Counted from the stretch's first letter, positions 22,721 to 34,433 are shown. The stretch is 64,000 nucleotides of DNA from Pyricularia pennisetigena (GCF_004337985.1 NC_043742.1:2652176-2716175), one strand, 5' to 3'. Numbers and translations: made by a program. The notes: generated by a model not told the origin, from the sequence alone.

Positions 22721-24346
22721 ACATGAAGTTCGTGGACAGGATTCAAAATGAACGATATGGGACAAATAGAAGTTGGAAATTCAAATGATTTCTGTTGGAA
22801 TAATAATGGCTGTCGCACTTGGGCATTATGTTGCGTGTGACTCAGGAGGTGCACGTGGCCCCTTTTTACTTCTCGTTCGGATAGATTGCAACGACCTTCC
22901 TTTTCGTGTAGAAAGACAGACAGAACAGAGCCAGTTAGATATAGCAATTCGCACTACTTGGTTGTCACACGCCTAATCCCTACGCGTAGACGAGGTCTGT
23001 GAACAATTTCAGATATAGAGCCAATGGTTATATCGAACAAGTTATACTACCGCGTTGATCAGATATTTTGTTTGCAATGGCACATGTACATATTTTAAAT
23101 AGGAGACCTGTTGAAGTATCCTGACTGTTGACAATTATCACAGAAACAGTCCGGCCCCTAAGTCATGTTTGAAAGTACAGCGCCACGACTTGTCATTTTG
23201 CTTTCTAGCACAGTGACAGATTAATCTGTCCCGGACACGCAATGTCATTAACATGCGAGAGTGGGCATTGCATCGTCATTCGTCAAAAAAATAGCGAGCA
23301 TATCAACTGGTCAATTCACATTTTTTGCAGGCCTCAAAATGAAACTGACGAGGGACCTCCAGCTTGGCGCTCAGGTCGCCAACAGGATGACTTCGTTAGT
23401 TTGTCATTTTAGTCTTTTTACTAATGCCAATACATTCTGATGCTTGCGTCATCAAAACCGGAAAATAACAAATAGATTTGTTTGTTGCCAGCTGACGACC
23501 GATTTGGTAGCGGAAGCAACCAGAAAGTCTCTAATATTGTTACTCAACAGTACCTAGGAAAAGTTAAACCTAGCTTGGCAGATGGATAAAAGGTACTCTA
23601 TCTACCGCGGTTGCTGGCTGTGGATATTCACATTCGAGGCCGGTATTTTTTGGGCCTCAAGCCTTCCCCAGCGCAGGATCCAGAACCGGGTAGCTTTACT
23701 ATTCCGAGACTTATAATTCCCAAAAAAGTAAAAAGTATTGCGATGAGTGGCAAAAAAACCAACGAGGGAACAGAGGGATGGCGACAGCAAAAGAGGACGG
23801 TCGAGAGTGTTGCACTGCAGGCAAGCGAACAGAGCTGGACGTCTTGGCATCTGACTCGCCTAATTGCAATGCGTCCCTCTTTGGAAAGGACTTACCGTAG
23901 TAATAATGGCCCGGTTGAGTTGGCACGCTGGAGCAATTGATCTACCGAGAAACAAGAGCAAACTACCTCACCTTGTTCAACAGATAGCACACCCCCCTCC
24001 ATGGACCCACCTCCTCCTGAGCCACACACCCTTGCATCCGTACCTGCTAACATGCTAGAGTTTGCCTCGTTAGTTGCATGCGCGTTTACACTTGTAGTGA
24101 CAGTGAGCACTATCACAAAAAGTTTGGAGAAAATACCCGAACGGGTGGATGATACTACAGTAAAAAAAAAAAAAAGCCCCATGTGTTGTCAACAATCCAT
24201 CTCCTTGCACTAAAATATATAGGGACAAGGCTGACCGCGCCGCTCCTGCCGCTGATGGTGAACAAAAGCTTCATTCTCACCCCAGGTATTCCCACACAAC
24301 AACTTGACGATTTGATACATCAAATCAGCATCTCAGCCTAAGAAAC
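22721..24346. other. intergenic, no gene recognised
   Basis: There are no convincing exons. A poly-A tract lies at 24163-24175, and the ODH gene promoter occupies the last few hundred bases, with an AAATATATAG TATA-like site at about 24213-24222. Confidence 0.45.
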
Positions 24347-25477
24347 ATGGAGCTACAGCAACACATATGTATCATCGGTGCAGGACCCGCAGGGTTTGCC
24401 CTCGCCGCAGACCTCATCAGCCAGGGGAAGCAGGTGCTGGTATATTCGCATCCAACCCATATGCGGCAGGCCAGCGCAGTGATTAGGAATGGTGGACTTG
24501 AGATCAGCGGAGCCATGCAGGGCTTTGTACGGATCCCAATAACGACGAACATGGCCGAAGCCCTTGCATTCTCACAAGTTGCCTTCCTGACCGTGCCGTC
24601 GACCGGCCAGGAGACGATCCTACAGGAGATGGAACGGTACGACCTGCGCCACCACACCCTCATCGCCATCCCCGGCAACCTCCTATCTCTTGTCAAAAAC
24701 GCCAGCATGGAAGTCGGCAACATCCTGGAGACCAATCTGTCGCCGTACTCGTGCCGGATGGACGGGGGGCGCCTGCATGTGCTGGGCCGCAAGAAGCGCG
24801 TCATGATCGCGGCGCTGCACAACAACCACGAGCAGGGGGCGGCGGCGGCGGCGGCGACGACGCAGTTCCGCGACGCGGTGCAGGACCTGTTCCCGGCGGG
24901 CGTGGCGCTGCAGTGGTGCCACAACGTGGTGGAGGCGTGCCTGGCCAACATCAACGGCGTGTTCCACCCCATCATGATGCTGATGAACGCGGGCCGCATC
25001 GAGAGCACGGGCGGCGACTTTCTGCTGTACCGCGACGGCCTGACGCCGGCGGTGGCGCGCACCATGCTGGCCATCGACGGCGTGCGCGTCGCCATCGGCA
25101 AGGCGCTGAGCCTGCTCGTCCCCTCCACGCTCGACGTGTCCAACGCCTGCTACGAGCAGGACTTTGCCACGCTGGTCACCCTCGCCGAGCACTCGCCGCC
25201 CCACAACCGCCTGCGTGCCCCGGCCGAGTTTGCCGCCCATCGCAACATCTCGGAGGACGTGCCGGATCTGCTGGTGCCGTGGTGCGCGCTGGCCGAGGCC
25301 CTGGGCATCGACGCCTCGCCCATCGCGGCCGTCATTCTCTTGGCTGAGATGTCGACGGGCGTGAATTTCATGGAGACGGGGAGGAATTTGAAAAAGTTGA
25401 AGCTGGATACTTTGACGCGGGGTGAGCTCGTTGCAAAGTTTAGTCCGCCTCTTGCGCGGTACGAAAGCCGGCTGTGA
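24347..25477 (+). CDS. NAD(P)-dependent octopine/nopaline (opine) dehydrogenase family protein
   Basis: Single exon, 376 aa. The N-terminus is a Rossmann dinucleotide fold with ICIIGAGPAGFALAADL (GxGxxG), followed by the typical strand-helix pattern to about residue 190. The C-terminal helical domain carries the Octopine_DH signature around CLANINGVFHPIMMLMNAG, including the conserved NGxxHP His. Known relatives reductively condense an amino acid with a 2-oxo acid to give a secondary-amine dicarboxylate (opine). The gene converges on a DHA1 transporter 173 bp away and is followed by methyltransferase, P450 and metalloreductase genes, so a role in making a small exported metabolite is likely. 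GC content rises sharply within the gene, with a GCG(Ala) run near 24840-24855. Substrates are unknown. Confidence 0.88.
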   Translation: MELQQHICIIGAGPAGFALAADLISQGKQVLVYSHPTHMRQASAVIRNGGLEISGAMQGFVRIPITTNMAEALAFSQVAFLTVPSTGQETILQEMERYDLRHHTLIAIPGNLLSLVKNASMEVGNILETNLSPYSCRMDGGRLHVLGRKKRVMIAALHNNHEQGAAAAAATTQFRDAVQDLFPAGVALQWCHNVVEACLANINGVFHPIMMLMNAGRIESTGGDFLLYRDGLTPAVARTMLAIDGVRVAIGKALSLLVPSTLDVSNACYEQDFATLVTLAEHSPPHNRLRAPAEFAAHRNISEDVPDLLVPWCALAEALGIDASPIAAVILLAEMSTGVNFMETGRNLKKLKLDTLTRGELVAKFSPPLARYESRL

Positions 25478-25650
25478 TGCCCACTCCACGCCCAGAAAAT
25501 AATAGTTTCTTTTTTTTTGGTTTTTTTTTTCTGCTGTAGCTAGCGCTTGTGATTTGCTCATTTTATAAATAAGATTTTTTTTTTTTTTTGGATTGGCTTG
25601 GCTATATTGAATTATTGTATTATCAACAGGCCCTCTGCAGAGTTTGGTCG

Positions 25651-27359
25651 TCACACCTCTACCTTGTTACTCTTCATACCCCGAACTCGCTCCCCATACC
25701 GACGTAGTATCCAGGGTAAAGGCGCAAAGAAGAGCGACAAGAACCCCAGCAGACTATTCCCCCAACCCCAACCGAGCCCGCGGTACAGATTCAGCCCACC
25801 GATCGGGATCAAAGCACCAGCGAGGCCCCGCAGCAGCGTGTTGGCTCCCACAACGCTGGCAGCGTGACCCTCGAACGCGTCGATCAGGTACGTCTGCATG
25901 GCGACGAAGATCAGGATGGACCCGAACCCGGTAATGGCGGTGCCGATCTGGGGTACGATCCAGTGGACACGCATCTCGACGGTCCACCCGTACATGAACA
26001 GGCCGAGTGGGAACGCCAGGGCCCCAGGCCCCGTGATGATCCGAGTCAGTCGGGCTTCCGCCGGGACGGGCTCGCCCGCCACGGCACGGGTTTTGATGCT
26101 CCTGTCGCTGAAGTGGGCTATGTATGGAAGTCCCGCCAAGGTCCCCAGGCCGCCGGCCAGGAACACCAGACCGGTGCCTGTGCTGGAAAAGCCGTACACC
26201 TCACTGAACACGAAGGAGTAGGTGGAAAAGAGGAGATAGAGGGTACCGTAGAGGATGGCGACGTAGATGCATACTATGGTGACGATGGGGCAGCAGAGCA
26301 GCATCTTGGTTGGCCGCACGATACTCTTGGCGAACAGGTCCCTCGGGGTGAGATTGGATGCCAATCTGGATCTATAGTTGGACTTGGCAGTTTCCTTTCT
26401 CAGTTTCGCCGCCTTTCGCTCTAGAATGACTGGAGCATACGTCTCCTTCAAGACGAAAAACGCAAAGATTGAAACCACGCCGACCTGTTGAGGGGTGTTA
26501 GCTTTTCTATATTTTTCTGTATTTCCAATCCTCACGGACCTTGTGACAGCCTGCCACATGGCCCCTGTTTCCGATAGCTAAAATAGAGAAAGCAAGAAGA
26601 GGAAAAAAAAAAAAAAAAACTTACCACAATCGCCATAATCCAAAACATCCACCTCCACCCCGCAACGTCAGCCACGTACCCGCCGATAATGGGTCCGACC
26701 ATCGGGCCGAGAATGGTGCCGACAGACCAAATGGAGACGGCGCGGCCCCTCTGCTCGCGCGGCATGAGGTCGGCGATGGTCCCGGACCCGATGGTGATGG
26801 AGGCGACGCCGGCGAAGCCCGACAGGAACCGAAAGGCCAGCAGCATGGCCTCGCCGCGCGCAAGGCCGCACGCCGCCGTGAAGAGCAGGAACAGCGCGTT
26901 GGTGACGTGGTAGACGACGACGCGGCCGTGCAGCTCGCTGAGCGGCGGTAGGATCAGGGACCCGCACGCGAAGCCCAGCACGAAGATGGACACGGCAAAG
27001 GTGGCGAAGCTCGTCGACTCGGTGTGGTAGTCTTGCATGACGGCCGGGATGCCTGGCGCCAGCATCGAGGACACGAGAGGGCTGCGAAAAAAAGGCATGA
27101 ACCTCATTAGGCCATGGTTAATAGAAGGGGGTTTTTTTTTTCGGAGAAGCCGTCGGGGCTGGTTCAGTGCTTACACAAGAAAGGCAATGACGGATATGGT
27201 CAGTATGTTGACCCATTTCCTCCAGCTGGGCCAATTCAGGGGGTTGGCGGGATCTTGGTGCTCTGGATCCTCCCACCAAACGTCGATAGTCGCTCCGATC
27301 CCCGTGCTGTCGGTCCCCGAAGAGGAGGCCGGGGAAGAAGGTGTCTCCTTTGGCTCCAT
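25651..27359 (-). CDS. DHA1-type MFS multidrug/metabolite exporter
   Basis: Three exons, 27359-27175, 27081-26625 and 26484-25651, with GTAAGC...CAG and GTAAGT...CAG introns, give 491 aa. A polar N-terminus with the DPxNPLNWPSWRKW signature of fungal drug:H+ antiporters precedes about 12 transmembrane helices. The TM5 region GPMVGPIIGGYVADVAGWRWMFW matches the DHA1 antiporter motif C, and LKETYAPVILERKAAKLRKE marks the central loop. The second intron starts with a long T-run right after the donor. I joined IMAIV directly to VGVVSIF because this restores normal spacing between the GWRW motif and ETYAP; an extra small exon in that intron cannot be excluded. It lies tail-to-tail with the ODH gene and likely exports the cluster product or a toxic compound. 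Confidence 0.9.
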
Positions 27360-28054
27360 TTGATCAGCTTCAAGGCATATCCAAGCTCAAGTGTCGAACA
27401 AACTCCTATTGGGAAGTGTTGCTTTGCTTGTGAAGTTTTGTGTAGCATCACGTTGATTAGCCACAAAAGGAAATGCACCTCACCCCCCTATTAACTTCCC
27501 TACTGGCCAGCGGGTTATCCCCCCCCTATTCAGTACATGACGGAGAATTAGTGGTCGTTTTTGAGGACACGCGATTGCTTCCATCACCTTTCCCGATACG
27601 TAGCCATTAGTGTTCGCATTGATCTGTGTAGAGACTGGGTTGTCTGCGGTAAACTTCGGACACTTTTTGGTTGCGTGACGACCGGGGTAGGTGTCATTGC
27701 GATTTCCCCATGCAACAGGTGTTACATTTTACGTGGATAAAAAGCGGATAAATCCACCATGGTGCTTGTACCAACGACTAATGTGCTCAAAGAAGCTCAC
27801 GCTAAAGCTTTCGCATTTTCCGGTTGCATCCCTTACGTGGTGCCCCCCCTCGCCGAGGAACCCTCCACCAAACTCCTGGGTTGGAAACTCGATACGACAT
27901 GCAGGTTTGAGGCGACACGGGATTTAAGAACTCCCCGGATAGAGATGTAAGGAGAAAAACGAAGTCAAAAAAAGAAAAAAAAAAAATGACGAGCTCGGTT
28001 GCACAAAGCACTTAATTGCAAATCTTATTTCAAGTGCTGCGCCTATATCGGCCA
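27360..28054. other. intergenic, no gene recognised
   Basis: It lies between two minus-strand genes and contains the MFS promoter and methyltransferase 3' flank. An A-rich tract (27963-27986) lies about 70 bp past the methyltransferase stop. Confidence 0.5.
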
Positions 28055-28870
28055 CTATGGTTTGAAGGCTACAGTAACAAGCAGATCAAGCTGCATCTTG
28101 AGCCCCTCATCCGTGGTGAGCTTGTCCCACTCTACCAGCATCTCCTTGCGCGCCTGCGGGCGCATGTCCACAGGGATACCCCCGTACGTCTTGCCGGAGG
28201 AGCTGCTCTCCAACCACGAAATCATCTCATCGCCATTCTTGGCCGACTTGTATATCGTGTTGATGGTGAAGTTGCGGTCGGCGAATCCAGCCGCGTCCAG
28301 GAGCGACTCCATCTCGGCCTTCTTGAGGAAGCGCGGCGCCCCGACGCTGTGGTCGTAGGCGCTGTACGGGTCGCGGCTCAGCACCGTCTTCTGGATGGCC
28401 TCGTGCGCGGCCACAAAGTCGCCCGACTGGCCCGAGACCCCGAGCCGGCCGCCGGGCTTGAGCACGCGCGCAAACTCCCGCAGCGCCAGCGGCTGGTCCC
28501 GGACCCAGTGCAGCGTCGAGTTGCAGTAGACGGCGTCGAAGCTGCCCGTCGCGAACCGGGAGAGGTCTTCTGCCGTGCCCACGTGGAACGACAGTCTTGC
28601 CCCGGTGCCCGCCCCGCCGTCGCCCGGAGCAGCCGTGATCTTGGCCCGCGCCAGCTCGATGCGTTCTTCGCTGGGGTCGACGCCCACCACCTCGCCGCTT
28701 GCGCCGACCACGTCGGCCAAGTAGGATGTGATGTTGCCAGGCCCGCATCCGACGTCCAGGACGCGCATGCCTGGCTCCAGCCCGAGCTTTTTCAGGAGGA
28801 AGAGGCCGGCGTCATATTGTGTGTTGTTGACGGCGGTGTAGGTTTGAGCGAGTTCTTTTGTGTCGGCCAT
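28055..28870 (-). CDS. class I SAM-dependent methyltransferase (Tam/UbiE-like)
   Basis: Single exon, 271 aa from ATG 28870. Motif I is MRVLDVGCGPGNITSYL (about 39-55), followed by the acidic ribose-binding GVDPSEERIELARAK, motif FDAVYCNSTLHWVRD and post-motif VLKPGGRLGVSGQ, the order of class I methyltransferases. The LHWVRD stretch resembles trans-aconitate methyltransferase and related small-molecule O-methyltransferases. Its position between the transporter and a divergent P450 supports a role in tailoring a metabolite. A T-run abuts the start codon upstream. Substrate is unknown; it could methylate a carboxylate or hydroxyl. Confidence 0.88.
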   Translation of the reverse strand: MADTKELAQTYTAVNNTQYDAGLFLLKKLGLEPGMRVLDVGCGPGNITSYLADVVGASGEVVGVDPSEERIELARAKITAAPGDGGAGTGARLSFHVGTAEDLSRFATGSFDAVYCNSTLHWVRDQPLALREFARVLKPGGRLGVSGQSGDFVAAHEAIQKTVLSRDPYSAYDHSVGAPRFLKKAEMESLLDAAGFADRNFTINTIYKSAKNGDEMISWLESSSSGKTYGGIPVDMRPQARKEMLVEWDKLTTDEGLKMQLDLLVTVAFKP

Positions 28871-29874
28871 TTTTTTTTTTTGGCGGATTGGAGGTCTCGT
28901 GAAACGTCAACCTGTTACTGCTTACGCACTCCTTGGGTCGGCATGAAAAAAACAAAAAAAAAAAAAGGACATAAAAATAAATAAATAAATAAAAACAAAA
29001 ACCAGTTTCCCCTAACGCAGTTCGGGAGATAGATACGTGGACACATGCGATAACCCTCGTTAAATGCATACCAACTTAGCCACAAACCTACTGTAGCAGT
29101 AGCACTGAACTGACCGAAACTTCACTGGTGGAACTGCTTAATATGGCCCCCTAATGCGAGAGTTTGAGCATATATCAGGGAAGGACGGCTAATGCACTGC
29201 AACCCCAACTCAACTTTGTCCTGCCTGAGCTGGCTGCCCCTCTTGATTACACGCACTCACACACACACACATACACACCCTCATTTACCCCATGAAGCAC
29301 GTTACACCGGGAACTGTACCCCCACCTGTATGTCCCGCATTTTGCGAAGCTGATTGAACCTGGCTCGGGGCAGTCGGGTCGTCCCGTTTTGTACGCCTTG
29401 TATTATTAGACTCTACAAACCAAAGCAAACAAACCGTTTGTTTACAGAAACGCGCATCCCCTCTACCCCACATCCCTTGGCCATCAACCCAATTCCGTCG
29501 TCCAACGTTTTGAAATCAGCCAATCTCCAAACATATGAGATAGCTTTTCGTGTGGTAGATTTGATTTGACTCAACAGATTAGTAGTTACAGAGTTAGTCA
29601 TTGGAGGGCAACAGTGTGGGCCAAGCCAGCGGTTCCCCTGCAGTCAACTGCCCGAATTCAGTGCGCACATATCGTGTCAAGGTTTTCTGGTTGGTATATG
29701 CCCCGAAAGTCAACCGTTGCCGCCACATTTCTAGATACCTTTGCGCTCCCCCCCCCTCCCCGCAAATCCGATATCGTTTGGCATGCTAGCTCAACAGTCG
29801 GATTTTATTGGGAGGGATCATTTCGTCTAGTAATCCTCAGACAATAGCTTGCGGCGGATGGCATTGGAGCCAGA
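28871..29874. promoter_or_regulatory. shared upstream region of divergent methyltransferase and P450
   Basis: About 1 kb separates the two divergent start codons. It contains poly-A runs (about 28949-28965), a (TAAA)n stretch (28976-28995) and a (CA)n repeat (29257-29278). No coding sequence is recognised. Divergent placement allows coordinated control, but I cannot identify a regulator site with confidence. Confidence 0.4.
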
Positions 29875-31668
29875 ATGTCTGCATTCGTTTTCATCAATTC
29901 CCTGGGGAAGAATGCCCCTACGATTATAGCAATTGCCGCGCTGGTAGGTGCTCCCACAGCACAACTAACCTTGTTAGTAATCTGGTGCTTGTGCTGACCT
30001 CCCACAGGCGACCATCGTCACCATCGCCCAGTTCATCTGGAAAAGGCGCTCCCATCCTCTCCGTGCAATTCCAGGACCTTGGATCAACAGCTTCTCCGAG
30101 ATTCCTGCTGCGTTGGCTCTGGTCAAGGGCGATCAGCACATCTACTACAAATCTCTGCATGAGAAATATGGCCGCGTGGTTCGCGTCTCGCCCAACGAGC
30201 TCAGTTTCCTTAGCACCGAAGCGCGGCAGGAGATATATGGCTTGCGCGTAAGTCGCCCTTCTGACGAGGTTATTTCTTTTTTCTCTTATTGACTCAACAC
30301 CTTGACAACAGAAAGGTGGACTGAACATGGAAAAAAGCCCCATCTTTCTGGGGGCGGTCGGCGCGGTGGGCGGAGAGACGGGCGTGAGCCTTGCCCTGAA
30401 CGCAGATCACACTCGACAGCGGCGAGCTCTGGGGTACCTCTTTACAAACAGTGCGCTGCTCAGGTTCGAGGCGTTGATGAAGCTGCAGGTGCAAAAGTTC
30501 ATCGCGGTCATGGAGGAAAACGCGCTGAAAAGGCAGCCTGTGAATGTTGCCAACTGGTGTAGGTTATTTTCTCCCAACAACATCCATCCATCCACCCACC
30601 AAAAGAAAGGCGCGCGTAGGTGATGGGGGGCGGCGGCGGCGGCGTTTACTGATGACAACCGTGACAGTTACCTATCTCGCATTCGACATCATGGGGGATC
30701 TTTGCTTCGCGGAACCGTTTGGGTGTCTGGATCAGGCCGCCAACACTGAGTGGTCCACCTCGGTCATCAACGTGTTTGTGTCAGCAACCTGGACACAAGG
30801 GATCCGCCGGCTCTCTGGAACAGGCACCTGGCTGGAATCTCTCATGACACGATTGCTCGTGCCGGCCAAAGCGGCCGAGTGGAGAAAGACTCATCTCAAC
30901 AACTCGCGCGAGAGGACGCTGCGTCGGCTCGCGTCCTCGGAGCAGGACCACGCCGACTTCATCTACCACATCCTCAACAGCGAGGGCAAAAGCTCCCTGA
31001 GCCGCAACGAGGTCATACTCAACGTGGCCCTCATGATCAGCGCCGGCACCGACACGACGGCGACGGCCCTCACCGGCTGGACTTATTTCGTCTGCACGCA
31101 CCCAGAGGTCTACCAGAGGCTGATCACCGAAGTGAGGGCTGGTCTGCCGACAGAAGACCACATCAAATGGGAAAATGTCCGCAAGCTGAGGTACCTGGAA
31201 GCAACCATCCACGAAGCCCTGAGGCTCTACCCGCCTTCGCCCGCGAGCCAGCAGCGCGTCGTCCCCAGGGGCGGCGCGACCATCGACGGGTATTTCGTGC
31301 CTGAAGGGACCACGGTCGCCGTCCCGCCGTGGGTGTCGACGCACTCAGCCATGCACTTCCACGAGCCCGAGGCGTTCAGGCCCGAGAGGTGGTTGGGCGA
31401 GGATGAGAGGTATGCCAAGGACGACTTCAACGCCTCGCTGCCTTTCGGGACCGGGCCTCGCGTCTGCATCGGGAAGAACCTGGCCTACATGGAGATGCAG
31501 CTCATCACGGCGACTTTGCTCTGGAACTACGACATCGAGCTGGACAGGGAAAAGTATCTGGGCGTCAACTCGGTCTGGGGCTTGGATGGAAACATGAAGC
31601 GCATGAAGGTCTTTCACTCCATGACCAAGCCGGATCTCTGGGTCAAGCTGACCAAGGTCCGGCCATGA
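29875..31668 (+). CDS. cytochrome P450 monooxygenase (CYP65-like)
   Basis: Four exons, 29875-29943, 30008-30247, 30312-30558 and 30668-31668, with introns of 51-109 bp (64, 64 and 109), give 518 aa. An N-terminal anchor helix (IIAIAALATIVTIAQFIW) is followed by RAIPGPW, the helix I oxygen motif ISAGTDTTATAL, the ExxR pair in EALRLYPPSP, FRPERWLG, and the haem loop PFGTGPRVCIGKN with Cys452 as thiolate ligand. The NWFTYLAFDIMGDLCF region created by the third splice is typical of the CYP65-type fungal P450s of secondary metabolism. It is ER-bound and needs a P450 reductase. The gene is divergent from the methyltransferase and converges on the metalloreductase, 272 bp away. The substrate is unknown. 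Confidence 0.93.
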
Positions 31669-31940
31669 CATGTTGTGCGGTTCAGGCCGTGTCAGATTGA
31701 ATGCGGTGGCTCGTTTGGCATGCTTGTGTGTATATGTGTCTCGATACCTATTCGCGTTTCATCCGAGTAAGTGACAACAGCACGCACCCCATGTATGGAT
31801 TGAAATATACAGTTATGATTACAGGGAAAGGCGCTACCAAAGCCTACAATGTCTTGTGGCATGTCCGTGTTTGAACGAATATCGATTTTGATCCGATTTA
31901 TATAACGAGAAAAAAAAAAAGCAGTTGTGGAAATACATCG

Positions 31941-34433
31941 CTACCAAGTATACAGTTCCTCTACCAACGTGACTTTGTACCCTTCTCCCAGGTACCGAGC
32001 GACATGTCTCGTAGTCTCATCCAGCATGCCACCCGGCCCGCAGCACATGACGGTTGCGGCAACCCCGACCTCCAGGCTGTCCTGCAGCACTGCATTGATG
32101 TCCATTCTTCCAGGCTCGGAAGCCACATCCGGCTTAGCGGGGCCGTCTTCCGTCGACGCTTTCGCCTGCTCCGCATCTCCGACGGAGCCGGTGCACCATA
32201 GTCTGTACTCGACGCCGTCGACACGAGCCAAGTAGTTATCCTTGACATACTGAATCAGCCCCGCCTCCCTGGCCGACCAAGCAAAGACGAACCGCGTCGT
32301 CTTCTTCATCAACGTCTGGTCGCCCTGTGCTGCCCGACCGTCACGGCCCCTGCTCTCGACGAAGGACTGCAGGAAGCCAAGCGCGCTGGTGACGCCGATG
32401 CCGCCCAGGATACACAGGACGGTCTCGGCGGCCATGAAGGGCTTGATGTTGGCCCTGTGGCCGCCGTAGGGCCCCTCGTTGTAGACGGAGAGCTGGATGC
32501 CCGACCCCGGCGCGGCAGCCGCGAAGAGATGTTGATGCAGCGCGGCGGTGGCGCCCGCGTGCTTTCGGACGAGGACGCGGATCGACGGCACGGCCGGGCT
32601 CTGGTCGCTGTAGGTCGTGGCGCTGGCTCCGGATTTGGCCTCCTCGGCCGTGCTCGCGTCGACGGGCACCGGGTCGGGGGAGGAACTCGGCGATGCCTGC
32701 TTCGGAGCGGTCCAGCCGGTAACGGTGAAGGGGTGGTTCTGCCAGGGCTTGCCGAGCTCCGGGATGTAGAGGAAGGTGTGCTGTCCCGGGCCGAAACCGG
32801 CCACCGTCCGCGGGAAGAGGGTGATGTGCATCAGGTCGGTGCCCGGGACGATCTCGGCGATCGCTTTGGACCGGCCGAGGCGGTTGAAGAAGCCGAGCCG
32901 GACGAAACGGGCCAGCCTGTCGGCCGACCAAAAAGCAAACGCGATGTAGAGCCAGACCTGGTAGCCGTAGTCGTAGCCAAAGTGCGGCACGATGTGGTAC
33001 CAACAACCCAGGAGGGCTATCACGACCAGGGAGATGTGGAGAGCGAGAAAGGTCTCGTAGAATCGCCTGCGAAACGGCAACATGGCCAGGCCGGCTGCGA
33101 GGCAGATGGCCGCTGTGGCAATGATTCCCCATTGCTGTAGCTGCTGTCAGCCGTCTGTGTGACAAACGGAAAAGCAAGGCGGCTCCTGAATGAGAAGAAA
33201 AAGAAAAAGAAAAAAAAAAAAAAACTTACAAAGAAAGCCTCATCTGCTTTTTCAGCATAGGCGGCCGCGCCGCTGTATCCCGGCTGAAAGTACGCTATCG
33301 TGTACGCGATGGAGTGCACGACGGCCTGCACGGCAGACATCCGCGCCGTCCAACGGTGCAACACCAAAAAGGTGGCTTGGCTCCACCCGGTCAAGGCGAT
33401 GAAGACGTTGTTTCGCCCGGCAAACAAAATGGCGATGGCCATATTGACAAAGCTGAGAACCCCCGTCCGGTTGCCTACATACTCGCAGAGCTCAAAGCCG
33501 CTCGACATGAAGTAGACGTTGGGCTGAAAACTGCCAAACGAGACGGAGCAGAGCACGACGTTGAGGATCACGTAGAGCGCGATGAAGATCCCGAGGATCC
33601 TCCTCGGGACATAGCCCAGCTTGCCGGGCAGGGGCTCAAGACGGCGGGAGCCTAGGAATGGAGGTATGACAAGGTGCTGTTGGACCCACGGCACGATGGA
33701 GCTGTTCTCCAAGGGCTTGGCAAGGCTGGGAATGGAGGTGCCCAGCTGAGCCCACGCACCATAGACGGTGCACGAGCCGATTACGAGAAGAACGATAACC
33801 AGGCTGCGAATTTCAAACAAAACAGGTCAGGTCTGGGACATGAGCAGCAGCAGGGGCAACGAACATGGAACATGTGTAGGGCGCAACATACGAATAGGCG
33901 GAATGAAGCTTCTCTTCCCGGTTGAACTCCTGGTACGTCCCGTAGGTGGACGCATAGAGCGCCGCGTTCACCAGACTTGTGTCGTTGAGCCATGTAGCAT
34001 TGTCGGCAAGCTCCACAGTCGGGGGTGAGGCCGGAAGGCTGGCGCGAAAGCCCGGCTGGGAGGAGCCAGCAGCGGCCCGGGTGGTAAAACATTCTTCCTG
34101 CTTCTCGGCCGGAAAGCCGACGGCGTCGCAGCGCTGCTGGATGCAATAGGCCATGGTCTGGAGCCACGGGAGGTTCGAGGCGCGGCACTCGTCGCTCGTG
34201 ACCGACATGGACATGCTCATGTCCATGCCGGCCATCGAGCTGCTGTTGTCAAAGGTCGTGCAGCTGAGGGAGAGCTTGGAAAGCGAATCGTAACATGATT
34301 GGCAGCAGAGGTCGGGGAACAGGTCGATCCCATAGCCGACGATCCCCGCCGAGGCGAGGGTGAAGATGGCTTGCGGTGCTGAAATGAGGGAAATGACGAG
34401 AAACGCCCTCGATGAGGCCATGATGGGCGCCAT
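31941..34433 (-). CDS. FRE-type ferric/cupric reductase with Cys/Met-rich ectodomain
   Basis: Three exons, 34433-33892, 33803-33230 and 33134-31941 (GTATGT...CAG; GTAAGT...CAG), give 769 aa. A hydrophobic N-terminus leads to an extracellular domain with eight Cys (43, 44, 47, 58, 83, 97, 102, 115) and a Met-rich run at residues 67-77. Then comes the membrane reductase core, where His320/His334 and His405/His419 give the 13-residue spacing of the two haem ligand pairs. The C-terminal half has the FAD motif HPFTVTGW (506-513), the NADPH glycine motif GGIGVTSALGFLQ and CCGPGGM. Such enzymes pass electrons from cytosolic NADPH to external Fe(III) or Cu(II) before uptake. A Ser/Pro/Ala insertion follows the FAD motif. 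The second intron carries a T-run after its donor. The start could be M1 or M5 of MAPIM. Confidence 0.93.

Noticed and set aside
24683..25654. 323-codon minus-strand frame opposite the ODH gene
   Set aside because: It is rich in His, Gln and Arg with low-quality composition; shadow of the GC-rich ODH coding sequence.
26488..26623. An extra exon (about 38 nt) inside the second MFS intron
   Set aside because: Using it breaks phase with the next exon; direct joining keeps frame and normal spacing to ETYAP.
28016..28984. 322-codon plus-strand frame opposite the methyltransferase
   Set aside because: It covers the methyltransferase on the other strand and ends in a poly-Lys tail from a homopolymer; no motif.
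29257..29278. CA repeat as a regulatory or CRISPR-like array
   Set aside because: It is a simple dinucleotide repeat without spacers; the organism is eukaryotic.
32457..33140. Plus-strand frame opposite the metalloreductase
   Set aside because: Antisense shadow without recognisable domains.
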